Positions 7,832 through 15,015 of a stretch of 50,343 bases of DNA are shown piece after piece. The notes under the pieces were generated by a model. The model saw nothing but the letters and a program-made list of their open reading frames with translations. It was not told the DNA's origin and made no database searches. The position numbers were made by a program, and so were the translations under genes. The stretch spans positions 1-50,343 of the forward strand of contig JAILLP010000015.1 in assembly GCA_024693065.1 (NCBI GenBank). Direction: 5' to 3'. Every line of letters starts with the position of its first letter. The first letter of the stretch is position 1. This stretch comes from Paludibacteraceae bacterium (GTDB lineage Bacteria; Bacteroidota; Bacteroidia; Bacteroidales; Paludibacteraceae).

Positions 7832-9865
7832 ATGAGACGTTACTTTTTTTTACTCCTCCTTTTCTTTCTCCTTGCCTCGGTGGGCAGGGCGGCGGACCCT
7901 CTTCGTCTTACGGCCGTGGAGGATGGGGTGATGGTCTCTGTAGCGTCGTATGCGGGCAATCATCCTTCACTGGAGTATTCCCGTGACGAGGGCGCTTCGT
8001 GGTCTCCGTTGCGCTTCCACCCGAGTGAGGATGGGGACACCGTGAACACCATGTCGGAACTGATCGAACTGCAGCATGCGGGCGAAACGGTCTGCTTCAG
8101 GGGAGACAATCCGAACGGACTCTCCGGTTCTTCCTCGACGAATGATATGGGGTTCTATAGTACCCGTTATACCGCTTTCGTGATCGAGGGTGCGGTCTAT
8201 GCGGATGGCGACGTGATGAGTCTGCTGTATGGGGACGCTTCGCATGCGGAGATTCCTTCCGAATATTGTTTCTACCGCCTGTTCGAGAATTGTGAAGGCT
8301 TGCGCCGTGCGCCACGTTTGCCCGCCACGACGTTGACCAAGGGATGCTATTCCCGCATGTTCATTGGCTGCAAGGGGTTGAAAGAAGCCCCCGAATTGCC
8401 TGCCCTGCGCTTGGCTAACGGTTGCTATGCGTATATGTTCGAGAATTGTGAGGGCTTGCGCCGTGCGCCCCGCTTACCGGCCACCGAACTAGGTGTGGGT
8501 TGTTACATGTGTATGTTCTCTGGTTGCAAGAGCTTGCGATGTGCGCCACAATTGCCGGCGGAGAGGATGGCGGACAATTGCTATGACAGGATGTTTATGC
8601 TTTGCTCGTCCCTGAGGAAAGCGCCTGCTCTTTCCTCTCGCTCTTTGGCACCTTATTGCTATGCGAATATGTTCTGCGAATGTTCTCTCCTGAAGCGTGC
8701 GCCTGCATTGCCTGCCGTTTCCTTGGAGGAGGGTTGTTATTATTCCATGTTCGAGATGTGTGGAAGCTTGCGGAAGGCTCCTTCCTTGTCTTCTGTCCGT
8801 TTGGCGAATGCCTGCTATGTGAGTATGTTTGGCGGATGTGTGCGCCTGAAACGTGCGCCTGCATTGCCTGCCGACACATTGGCGGAGCGTTGCTATGTTG
8901 AGATGTTCTCGGGCACGGGGTTGGCCGAGGCGCCTGAACTTCCTGCTAAGGCATTGGCGGATCACTGCTACGAGAAGATGTTCTCTAAGTCTTCGCTGAA
9001 GAAGGCACCGAAATTACCCGCCTTGCGCCTGACGGAAGATTGTTATGCCTCCATGTTTGAGAGGTGTAGCTCCCTGAAATGTGCCCCTGCGTTGCCCGCT
9101 CGTCGCTTGGCGAAAGGGTGTTACCGACAGATGTTCGCGGGATGTGGGTTGGATAGCCTGCCTGCATTGCCTGCCGACACATTGGCGGAGGATTGTTACC
9201 AATATATGTTTTGGAGGTGCGGCTCGATAAGGCGGGGCGTTCCTCTGCCCGCATTGAACTTGGCTCCAGGATGTTACTTGTATATGTTCTCCGAATGTCC
9301 GAATTTGGCGGAGGCTCCGGCCTTGCCTGCCACTGTGCTGCGGGATCGATGCTATCAGGGCATGTTCGACGGATGTGGGGCGTTGCGCCGTGCACCGTCA
9401 TTGCCTACGACGGAGTTGGCGGATGGATGTTATAGTAGTCTGTTCAGAGGCTGTGTTTCGCTGACGGAGGCTCCTGCTCTTCCAGCCAAGGTTTTAAGTC
9501 CTTATTGCTATGCGAATATGTTCGATGGGTGTGTGCGTCTTTCCGTTGCGCCTTCGCTTCCCGCCGAAGGAATGAAGAGGGGTTGCTATTTGGGTATGTT
9601 TGCGGGGTGTGCCGCATTGGAGCGGGCGCCTGAGTTGCCAGCCGTCTCCTTGGCGGAGGATTGTTACAAGGGAATGTTTCGTGGTTGTACCGGTCTGAAG
9701 TACCTGAAGGTTCATTTCAACAGTTGGTTGGACTCCACCTTTTCTGTCGCCACGAGCGGTTGGTTGGATGGTGTGGGGGAGGAGGGTACCTTCGTCTGCC
9801 CTGAGGTGCTCCCGGTTGATGACGGGACGAGTGGGGTGCCGGAGGGATGGAGAATTAAGAATTAA
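7832..9865 (+). CDS. secreted BspA-like repeat protein with 18 Cys-Tyr repeats
   Basis: The protein has 677 residues. The start at ATG 7832 gives a clean signal peptide (RRYFFLLLLFFLLASVGRAA); in-frame codons upstream overlap the J-protein gene. An N-terminal beta-rich domain (about 22-150) precedes 18 repeats of 25-26 residues with pattern CYxxMF-x-GC-x-L-x-AP-x-LPA-x-x-LA. A C-terminal cap follows (TFVCPEVLPVDDG, then GVPEGW). This is the Cys-rich variant of the BspA-type leucine-rich repeat, usual in gut Bacteroidales surface proteins that bind host or bacterial partners; the ligand here is unknown. The final residues RIKN and the stop are encoded by an AATTAAG repeat array, so the original end was probably replaced. 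It has no lipobox. Confidence 0.85.
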   Translation: MRRYFFLLLLFFLLASVGRAADPLRLTAVEDGVMVSVASYAGNHPSLEYSRDEGASWSPLRFHPSEDGDTVNTMSELIELQHAGETVCFRGDNPNGLSGSSSTNDMGFYSTRYTAFVIEGAVYADGDVMSLLYGDASHAEIPSEYCFYRLFENCEGLRRAPRLPATTLTKGCYSRMFIGCKGLKEAPELPALRLANGCYAYMFENCEGLRRAPRLPATELGVGCYMCMFSGCKSLRCAPQLPAERMADNCYDRMFMLCSSLRKAPALSSRSLAPYCYANMFCECSLLKRAPALPAVSLEEGCYYSMFEMCGSLRKAPSLSSVRLANACYVSMFGGCVRLKRAPALPADTLAERCYVEMFSGTGLAEAPELPAKALADHCYEKMFSKSSLKKAPKLPALRLTEDCYASMFERCSSLKCAPALPARRLAKGCYRQMFAGCGLDSLPALPADTLAEDCYQYMFWRCGSIRRGVPLPALNLAPGCYLYMFSECPNLAEAPALPATVLRDRCYQGMFDGCGALRRAPSLPTTELADGCYSSLFRGCVSLTEAPALPAKVLSPYCYANMFDGCVRLSVAPSLPAEGMKRGCYLGMFAGCAALERAPELPAVSLAEDCYKGMFRGCTGLKYLKVHFNSWLDSTFSVATSGWLDGVGEEGTFVCPEVLPVDDGTSGVPEGWRIKN

Positions 9866-10075
9866 GAATTTTGAAACGTCAGTTCGACGAAGTCAATTAA
9901 GAATTGAAGGACGAGCGTCTCTGCGCGATGCGCATGACCTAAGCCCCAACGGGGCGACATCCTCCAGGCAGGGGTGTTAACCCCTGTGTGCTAGGCGATG
10001 CGTGTGGATATAGCCCTGAAGGGGCGAAACATAGATAATTTTGAAACGATAGTTCGACGAAGTCAATTTTGAATT
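9852..10075 (+). repeat. composite repeat element bounded by direct core copies
   Basis: The stretch opens with AATTAAG heptamers that overlap the stop codon at 9863-9865. Core copies containing AGTTCGACGAAGTCAATT lie at 9873-9898 and 10043-10068. Between them are GCGATGCGCATGA, hairpins GCCCCAACGGGGC and AGGGGTGTTAACCCCT, and a stem A variant (GCCCTGAAGGGGC). An inverted relative with the same order of parts lies at 13046-13310. Confidence 0.8.
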
Positions 10076-10099
10076 ATGAATTAAGAATTGAAGGGTGTG

Positions 10100-10255
10100 C
10101 ATTCCCTTGCATGATGCGCATAACTGAGCCCTGAAAGGGCGAAACATTATTTAGCCCAGGGCATCGCCCTGGGGAATTATGGATGCCCGTCCGGTTCATT
10201 GCCAGCCCTGAAAGGGCGAAACATATATAGCAAGGGCAACGCCCTAGGGAATTAT
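10100..10255 (+). repeat. two direct two-hairpin REP-like units
   Basis: Unit 1: GCCCTGAAAGGGC (10128-10140), spacer GAAACATTATTTAG, CCCAGGGCATCGCCCTGGG (10155-10173). Unit 2: GCCCTGAAAGGGC (10205-10217), spacer GAAACATATATAG, then a shorter stem B ending in CGCCCTAGGG. Together with the composite element this fills the 450 bases between the BspA-like gene and tpiA; I see no gene here. Confidence 0.8.
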
Positions 10256-10260
10256 GACGA

Positions 10261-10291
10261 AAAAAGGGCGGACATATTGTCCGCCCTTTTT
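10261..10291. terminator. bidirectional intrinsic terminator after tpiA
   Basis: A 9-bp perfect stem GGGCGGACA / TGTCCGCCC with loop TAT is flanked by five A on the left and five T on the right, so it can work on both strands. It lies 26 bases beyond the tpiA stop (minus strand) and downstream of the plus-strand BspA-like gene. Confidence 0.85.
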
Positions 10292-10317
10292 CGTTATGAT
10301 CATTTGATAGGTTAGAA

Positions 10318-11073
10318 TCAGAATGCGTTGATGATGCCGCAGAAATCCTCAACCTTCAAAGAAGCGCCACCGATCAAACCACCGTCGATGTCTGGCTTAG
10401 CGAACAACTCAGGAGCGTTGGAAGCCTTGCAAGAACCACCGTAAAGGATAGAAGTGTTCTCAGCAACTTCCTTGCCATATTTGTCAGCTACGCAAGAACG
10501 GATGTATGCGTGGATCTCCTCAGCTTGGTCAGCCGTAGCGGTCTTGCCAGTTCCGATCGCCCAGATTGGCTCGTAAGCGATGGTGATCTTAGCGAAGTCC
10601 TCAGCGGACAAGTTGAATACTGAACCCTCCAACTCAGCCTTAACGACTGCGTTCTGCTTGTTAGCCTCACGCTCTGCCAAGCTCTCGCCGATGCAGAAGA
10701 TAACCTTCAAACCGTTCTTCAAGGCCAAGAGAACTTTCTCCTTCAAGATCTCTGGAGTCTCGTGGTAGTACTCACGACGCTCAGAGTGGCCCAAGATAAC
10801 GTACTCCGCACCTGTTGATTTAACCATAGCGGCGGAAACCTCGCCAGTGAATGCGCCAGACTCTTTGTCTGCACAGTTCTCAGCGGAAACTGCGATCACC
10901 TTAGTGTCGATGGCTGCTGCCACGCTTGCCAAGTGGATGAATGGAGTGCCGATGATGACATCGCAATTCAGTTTCTTACCCTTCAAAGCGGCGTCCAAGC
11001 CCTTTGCCAACTCAAGACCCTCTTGGAGTGTCTTGTTCATTTTCCAGTTTCCTGCAACGATATTCTTTCTCAT
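10318..11073 (-). CDS. tpiA: triosephosphate isomerase
   Basis: The protein has 251 residues, the normal length. It interconverts dihydroxyacetone phosphate and glyceraldehyde 3-phosphate in glycolysis, in the cytoplasm, as a dimer. Catalytic residues are visible: Asn9 and Lys11 (GNWKMN), His96 (LGHSERR) and Glu168 in [13 protein letters not shown], where the mobile loop follows; the phosphate-binding GG lies near the C-terminus ([10 protein letters not shown]). It is the last gene of a minus-strand run DUF1599 - DoxX - tpiA, with gaps of 30 and 34 bases, and ends at a strong terminator. The start is ATG 11073. Confidence 0.98.
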   Translation of the reverse strand: MRKNIVAGNWKMNKTLQEGLELAKGLDAALKGKKLNCDVIIGTPFIHLASVAAAIDTKVIAVSAENCADKESGAFTGEVSAAMVKSTGAEYVILGHSERREYYHETPEILKEKVLLALKNGLKVIFCIGESLAEREANKQNAVVKAELEGSVFNLSAEDFAKITIAYEPIWAIGTGKTATADQAEEIHAYIRSCVADKYGKEVAENTSILYGGSCKASNAPELFAKPDIDGGLIGGASLKVEDFCGIINAF

Positions 11074-11107
11074 TGTAATGAATTTAAATGATTATGTTAA
11101 TGTTGTA

Positions 11108-12382
11108 TTACTTCTTTTTCCCGCTGATACGTGATATGATCCAATCTATGGCGAATACGATGGCGAGGACCGCAAGGAATCCGATGACGGACATTGTCAC
11201 CATTCCCCATTCGTTAGGCTCTTGCACCTTCCCCAACTCGGATTGATCCAATGGCTTTTCGAACTTCGGCAAGTTTTTGTTGCTCCATTTGTTCACAACC
11301 ACACCGTCCTTTAGCAACACCAAGCCCGGGTTGGACCGTACAATGGTCTTCAGTGTGATTTCGTCCGTGTTGACGATCGGGTAGCCACCCTCTGCGCTGT
11401 AACCCATCTCTGTTTTGAATTCCTTCATCTCGTCGGTCTCCAATCCTGTGGCGGTCATGCAGTAGAAGTCGTATCCGTTTTGTTGCGCGTATTGGTAGAT
11501 GTTGTTGATCTCCTTCCGTTTGTCGGTCAACGCTTTCTCTACTCGGTAGCATACCATCAGGAAGGTGTAGCCTTTCTTATTCAACACTTCCTCCGTGATG
11601 TCCCCGTCGTCCGGGTGTTCCATGGTGAAATCATGGATAGGCGGTTCGAATCCCTTCTTAATCAATTTGTGCTTCGAGTCCACGAAGGTCCATGAGTTGT
11701 CGTCTTTCGGATAGTTGTCCAAGGAGAACTCTTTCTGTTCACCGTCCTTCTCGTACACCAGTATCGTCTCGAATTCGTCTTCCTCCGCTCCTTCCGGCAC
11801 TTCCATCGCTTTTATGATGTCGGTTCCGTTCTTGTAAGGACGGAAGTCGATGATCGGCAGGTTGAAGTAGCAGTAGATGGAGAGCAATATGGAGAATGAG
11901 CCGGCGCAGATGGCTATCAACCATTCTGTGCGGTCCGAGAAGAGTTTTGGACTATATTCCTTCCATTTGTAGACTAAGATGGCGAGCGCCAAGAGCACGA
12001 TGTTCTTCCAGAAGGTCTGCCAGTTGCTGATGACCAATGCGTCGCCGAAGCATCCGCAGTCCGTCACAGGGTCCGCTATGGCGATCCAAAGCGTGAGCGG
12101 GGTCATGAAGCACATCATGATGATGGCCAGTATGGAGGTGGATTTGAGGTTGGTGCCTAACACCAAACATACGCCGATTAGGAACTCGAAGGCGGCCAGA
12201 CCGATGCCTATGACCAAGGCGATCGGAGCGAAGAAGTCCAAACCCATCGCCGCCATGTAGTCTTGTATCTTGTAAGTTGAGCCTAGTGGATCTACCGCCT
12301 TCACATAGCCCGAGAAGACGAAAACTAATCCTAATAGTATTCTCGCTATGACAACTATCTTGCTTTTTACAGTATCTTTCAT
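11108..12382 (-). CDS. DoxX/MauE-like membrane protein with C-terminal thioredoxin-like domain
   Basis: The protein has 424 residues. Residues about 1-160 form four membrane helices of the DoxX/MauE type (ARILLGLVFVFSGYVKAVDP) with the typical DCGCFGDAL motif, which in MauE-like proteins marks a link to disulphide or redox chemistry. A further helix follows near 165-185. Residues about 215-370 look like a thioredoxin fold (YTFLMVCYRVEKA, later NPGLVLLKDGVVV) but lack a CxxC active site. A last helix (about 395-417) ends in a basic tail. The family is common next to tpiA in Bacteroidales; the substrate is not established. It is probably in one operon with the DUF1599 gene and tpiA. Confidence 0.85.
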   Translation of the reverse strand: MKDTVKSKIVVIARILLGLVFVFSGYVKAVDPLGSTYKIQDYMAAMGLDFFAPIALVIGIGLAAFEFLIGVCLVLGTNLKSTSILAIIMMCFMTPLTLWIAIADPVTDCGCFGDALVISNWQTFWKNIVLLALAILVYKWKEYSPKLFSDRTEWLIAICAGSFSILLSIYCYFNLPIIDFRPYKNGTDIIKAMEVPEGAEEDEFETILVYEKDGEQKEFSLDNYPKDDNSWTFVDSKHKLIKKGFEPPIHDFTMEHPDDGDITEEVLNKKGYTFLMVCYRVEKALTDKRKEINNIYQYAQQNGYDFYCMTATGLETDEMKEFKTEMGYSAEGGYPIVNTDEITLKTIVRSNPGLVLLKDGVVVNKWSNKNLPKFEKPLDQSELGKVQEPNEWGMVTMSVIGFLAVLAIVFAIDWIISRISGKKK

Positions 12383-12412
12383 GCTTCCAAAATTACTAAA
12401 ATATTTATTTCC

Positions 12413-12952
12413 TTAGTCTTTAAAATCTATTTTTATCAGACCGAACAAAGCATAGTTCACCATGTCCATGTAGTTCGCCTCTATCCCCTCGGATATGAGC
12501 GTCTGGTTTTGGTTGTCTTCTATTTGCTTGGTGCGGTAGAGCTTCATGAGGATGAGGTCGGTGTAGGAGGTGGTGCGCATGGAGCGCCAAGCCTCGTCGT
12601 AGTCATGGTTCTTCGCCAACATCAAGTCGACGGTCTTCTTCATGTACTTGTCGTAGAGGTCGATGGCCTCCTGAGGGGTGAGGTCTGACGACTCTGAATA
12701 CCCCTTCTCCAACTGGATCATTCCCATGATGCCGTAGTTCACGATGCCGATGAGCTCCGGACGTATGCCTTCGTTCACCTTCGCCTCGCCCTTCACTTCC
12801 AGGGTGCGGATCCGGTTCGCCTTGATGAATATCTGGTCGGTGATGGATGCCGGACGCATGATGCGCCATGCGGCTCCGTAATCCTGCAGCTTCTTGCTGT
12901 AGATGTCCTTGCATACGGCTATTACCGCCTCGAATTGTTCTTTCGTATCCAC
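12413..12952 (-). CDS. DUF1599 protein (two tandem DUF1599 domains)
   Basis: The protein has 179 residues. Two similar halves are visible: residues about 10-75 (KLQDYGAAWRIMRPASITDQ, then NEGIRPELIGIVNYGIMG) and about 100-175 (KNHDYDEAWRSMRTTSYTDL, then SEGIEANYMDMVNYALFG). This is the DUF1599 family, which has been linked by comparative genomics to nucleotide modification; no reaction is proven. It is the first gene of the run leading to tpiA. A -7 box TAAATTTG (12981-12988, minus strand) lies about 22 bases before the ATG once the expected start point is allowed for. Confidence 0.9.
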   Translation of the reverse strand: MDTKEQFEAVIAVCKDIYSKKLQDYGAAWRIMRPASITDQIFIKANRIRTLEVKGEAKVNEGIRPELIGIVNYGIMGMIQLEKGYSESSDLTPQEAIDLYDKYMKKTVDLMLAKNHDYDEAWRSMRTTSYTDLILMKLYRTKQIEDNQNQTLISEGIEANYMDMVNYALFGLIKIDFKD

Positions 12953-12980
12953 TCTTTTCTCTTTTTTTCTGTTACCACGG

Positions 12981-12988
12981 CAAATTTA
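12981..12988 (-). promoter_or_regulatory. -7 box TAAATTTG for the DUF1599-DoxX-tpiA operon
   Basis: On the minus strand the sequence reads TAAATTTG, a match to TAnnTTTG. Transcription would begin near 12974, giving a leader of about 20 bases to ATG 12952. No convincing TTTG -33 element is seen. Confidence 0.45.
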
Positions 12989-13029
12989 CCCCTTTGGAGA
13001 TTAATATCCTTGCCTCTTGCCGGAAAAAA

Positions 13030-13310
13030 TGTTAACTTAATTCAAAATTGACTTCGTCGAACTGCCGTTTCATAATTCCATAAGGCGTTGCCCTAGGCTA
13101 TATATGTTTCGCCCTTCTAGGGCTATGTCCGCATGCATCGCCTTGCGTACAGTGATTAACACCCTTGCCTGGGGGATGTCGCCCCCAGAGGGCTCATGAA
13201 TTGCGCATCATGAAAAGGAAACGTGCTCATTCAATTGTCTTATCGAACTATCGTTTCTTAATTGACTACGTCGAACTGACGTTTCAAAATTCATAATTTT
13301 CAACCCTTAA
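13030..13310 (-). repeat. inverted copy of the composite repeat element
   Basis: Read on the minus strand from the TPR gene's stop codon: core copies at 13260-13285 and 13233-13257, a CATGATGCGC segment, a hairpin CTGGGGGCGACATCCCCCAG, AGGGTGTTAA, GGCGATGCATGCGGACATAG, a two-hairpin unit (GCCCTAGAAGGGC, spacer, CCTAGGGCAACGCC), and a third core copy at 13046-13071. The order of parts matches 9873-10068. No gene is seen in this 358-base gap. Confidence 0.8.
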
Positions 13311-13583
13311 CTATTGGTTGAACATGTCCTTGTTGTAGAACGCCAACACTTCCTGTATGGCGTCGTAGGCCATGCGGGCGGGCGAATCGGGGTTGATGTC
13401 CATCGCCGCTTGGTACTCGTTCAGCGCTCCTTGCCAGTCTTCCCTCTTCCGGTGGAGGTTGCCCATGAGGAAATGCGCAGCCTCATCGTTCGGGTTCCCG
13501 TCGATGTACAGTTTCAGTTGCTCTTCCGCATCCGCGAATCGCTCCTCCGTGATGAGTTTTTTTATGTCGGCTAAACGTGTCAT
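13311..13583 (-). CDS. small TPR protein
   Basis: The protein has 90 residues from ATG 13583. That ATG overlaps the def stop codon as ATGA, so this start is preferred to the one nine codons upstream. It holds two tetratricopeptide repeats (FADAEEQLKLYIDGNPNDEA and WQGALNEYQAAMDINPDSPA), ending in a helix with YNKDMFNQ. Tetratricopeptide repeats bind proteins; the partner is unknown. It is cytoplasmic, with no signal peptide. It is translationally coupled to def and last in the run ruvX - def - TPR. Confidence 0.85.
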   Translation of the reverse strand: MTRLADIKKLITEERFADAEEQLKLYIDGNPNDEAAHFLMGNLHRKREDWQGALNEYQAAMDINPDSPARMAYDAIQEVLAFYNKDMFNQ

Positions 13584-14134
13584 TTGACTGTTTTTATTCT
13601 GTACCTGCATCTTATCTTGCCGTTGACCATGCTGGTCAGCTTGCCTCGGTTCATTTGCCTTCTGATAGGCGATATCCTATCGATGAATACTTTCCCTTCT
13701 AGGTGGTCGTATTCGTGCTGGATGACCCTCGCCTTGTATTTCTCGTACACTTCGTCGTGCGGTTGCATATCCTCGTCAAGGTACTGGATGCGTATCTTGG
13801 TTGGACGTTTCACACTCTCGCTGATGCCTGGCAGGCTGAGACATCCTTCGTCGCACGACTCCATCTCCTCTCCGTATTCGACGATCTGAGGGTTGATGAA
13901 CACCTTCTTGAACCCTTTGAATTGCGGGTCGTCCTCCGCCAATATCTCTAGATCTATAACGAACATGCGGATGGATAATCCAATCTGTGGTGCCGCAAGC
14001 CCAATGCCTTCCGCATTATACATCGTGGCGAACATGTCTTCCGCTAATTGCTTGATGTTAGGGTAGTCCGACGTGATCTCTTTCGTCTCTTCTCTCAACA
14101 CGGGACAACCGTATACGACTATGGGATATATCAT
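13580..14134 (-). CDS. def: peptide deformylase
   Basis: The protein has 184 residues. It removes the formyl group from the N-terminal methionine of new proteins, using a bound metal ion, usually iron. All three family motifs are present: GIGLAAPQIG (43-52), EGCLSLPG (96-103, metal ligand Cys98) and QHEYDHLEGK (139-148, metal ligands His140 and His144, catalytic Glu141). Its neighbours are ruvX 24 bases upstream and a TPR gene overlapping by four bases. This cluster is a housekeeping arrangement known in Bacteroidales. Confidence 0.98.
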   Translation of the reverse strand: MIYPIVVYGCPVLREETKEITSDYPNIKQLAEDMFATMYNAEGIGLAAPQIGLSIRMFVIDLEILAEDDPQFKGFKKVFINPQIVEYGEEMESCDEGCLSLPGISESVKRPTKIRIQYLDEDMQPHDEVYEKYKARVIQHEYDHLEGKVFIDRISPIRRQMNRGKLTSMVNGKIRCRYRIKTVK

Positions 14135-14158
14135 TTTCTTATAATGTTTTGTTTATTC

Positions 14159-14581
14159 TCACATTGTGAATTTCTTGCTCTCCATGTAGGATTGCAGGAT
14201 GATGGTGGCGCTTATCTCGTCCACCAGGGCCTTGTCTTGCCGGTCCTTCTTCTTCAGCCCTCCGTCGAGCATGGTCTTGTGGGCTAATACGGAGGTGAAC
14301 CGCTCGTCGTACATGGTGATGGGTATCTGTGGCAATCTTTTTTTCAGGGCGTTGACGAAGGGGGTGATGTATTTCATCGACTCCGACGGCTCGTTTTTCA
14401 TGGTCTTGGGTTGCCCTACCACGATGAGCTCGACGGCCTCTTTCTTGGTGTATTCTTCGATGAAACGGAGTATGTCGTTGGCGGGAACGGTGCATAAGCC
14501 GTTCGCAATGATCTGACAGGGGTCGGTCACTGCGACGCCCACTCTCTTCCTTCCGTAATCTATGGCCATTATCCTACCCAT
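14159..14581 (-). CDS. ruvX: RuvX/YqgF family Holliday junction resolvase-like protein
   Basis: The protein has 140 residues, the usual length. It has an RNase H-like fold: the first acidic residue is Asp8 in MAIDYGRKRVGVAVTD, followed by VELIVVGQPKTM, the YDERFTS motif and the C-terminal DEISATIILQSYM. Members act on branched nucleic acids or in 16S rRNA 5' end processing (YqgF in E. coli); which applies here cannot be read from the sequence. It heads the run ruvX - def - TPR on the minus strand. Confidence 0.95.
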   Translation of the reverse strand: MGRIMAIDYGRKRVGVAVTDPCQIIANGLCTVPANDILRFIEEYTKKEAVELIVVGQPKTMKNEPSESMKYITPFVNALKKRLPQIPITMYDERFTSVLAHKTMLDGGLKKKDRQDKALVDEISATIILQSYMESKKFTM

Positions 14582-14604
14582 ACGTCCGCGAATTTACGAA
14601 TTTT

Positions 14605-15015
14605 TGCCGTATTTGGTTATTTACGATTTAACTATTTACGATTTGCGGGTTCATTAATTCCCAGGGCGATGCCCTGGGCTAAATATGTTATGCCCTTTCA
14701 GGGCTGAGGTGTGCGCATCGTGTAAATCCCGCTCCTTAATTCTTAATTCTTAATTCAAAATTCATAATTCCCTAGGGTGTTGCCTTGGGCTATATGTGTT
14801 ATGCCCTTTCAGGGCTGAGGTGTGCGCATCGTGTAAATCCCGCTCCTTAATTCTTAATTCTTAATTCAAAATTCATAATTCCCTAGGGTGTTGCCCTGGG
14901 CTATATGTGTTATGCCCTTTCAGGGCGGATAACGAATAGTATAGCTCTCATTCTTAACTACTTACGTCAACAAGCAACAGACAAATTCTTAATTCTTAAT
15001 TCTTAACTCTTAATT
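14605..15015 (-). repeat. 111-bp tandem repeat of REP-like units with TTAATTC arrays
   Basis: Three two-hairpin units lie at a regular spacing of 111 bases: the motif after stem A starts at 14701, 14812 and 14923. Each unit is GCCCTGAAAGGGC, ATAACACATATAG and CCCAGGGCAACACCCTAGGG read on the minus strand, separated by AATTAAG heptamers and GGAGCGGGATTTACACGATG. The array begins right after the stop of the regulator gene. A short AT-rich repeat (ATTTACGATTTAACTATTTA) lies near 14618-14640. No gene is seen in this 434-base gap. Confidence 0.85.
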
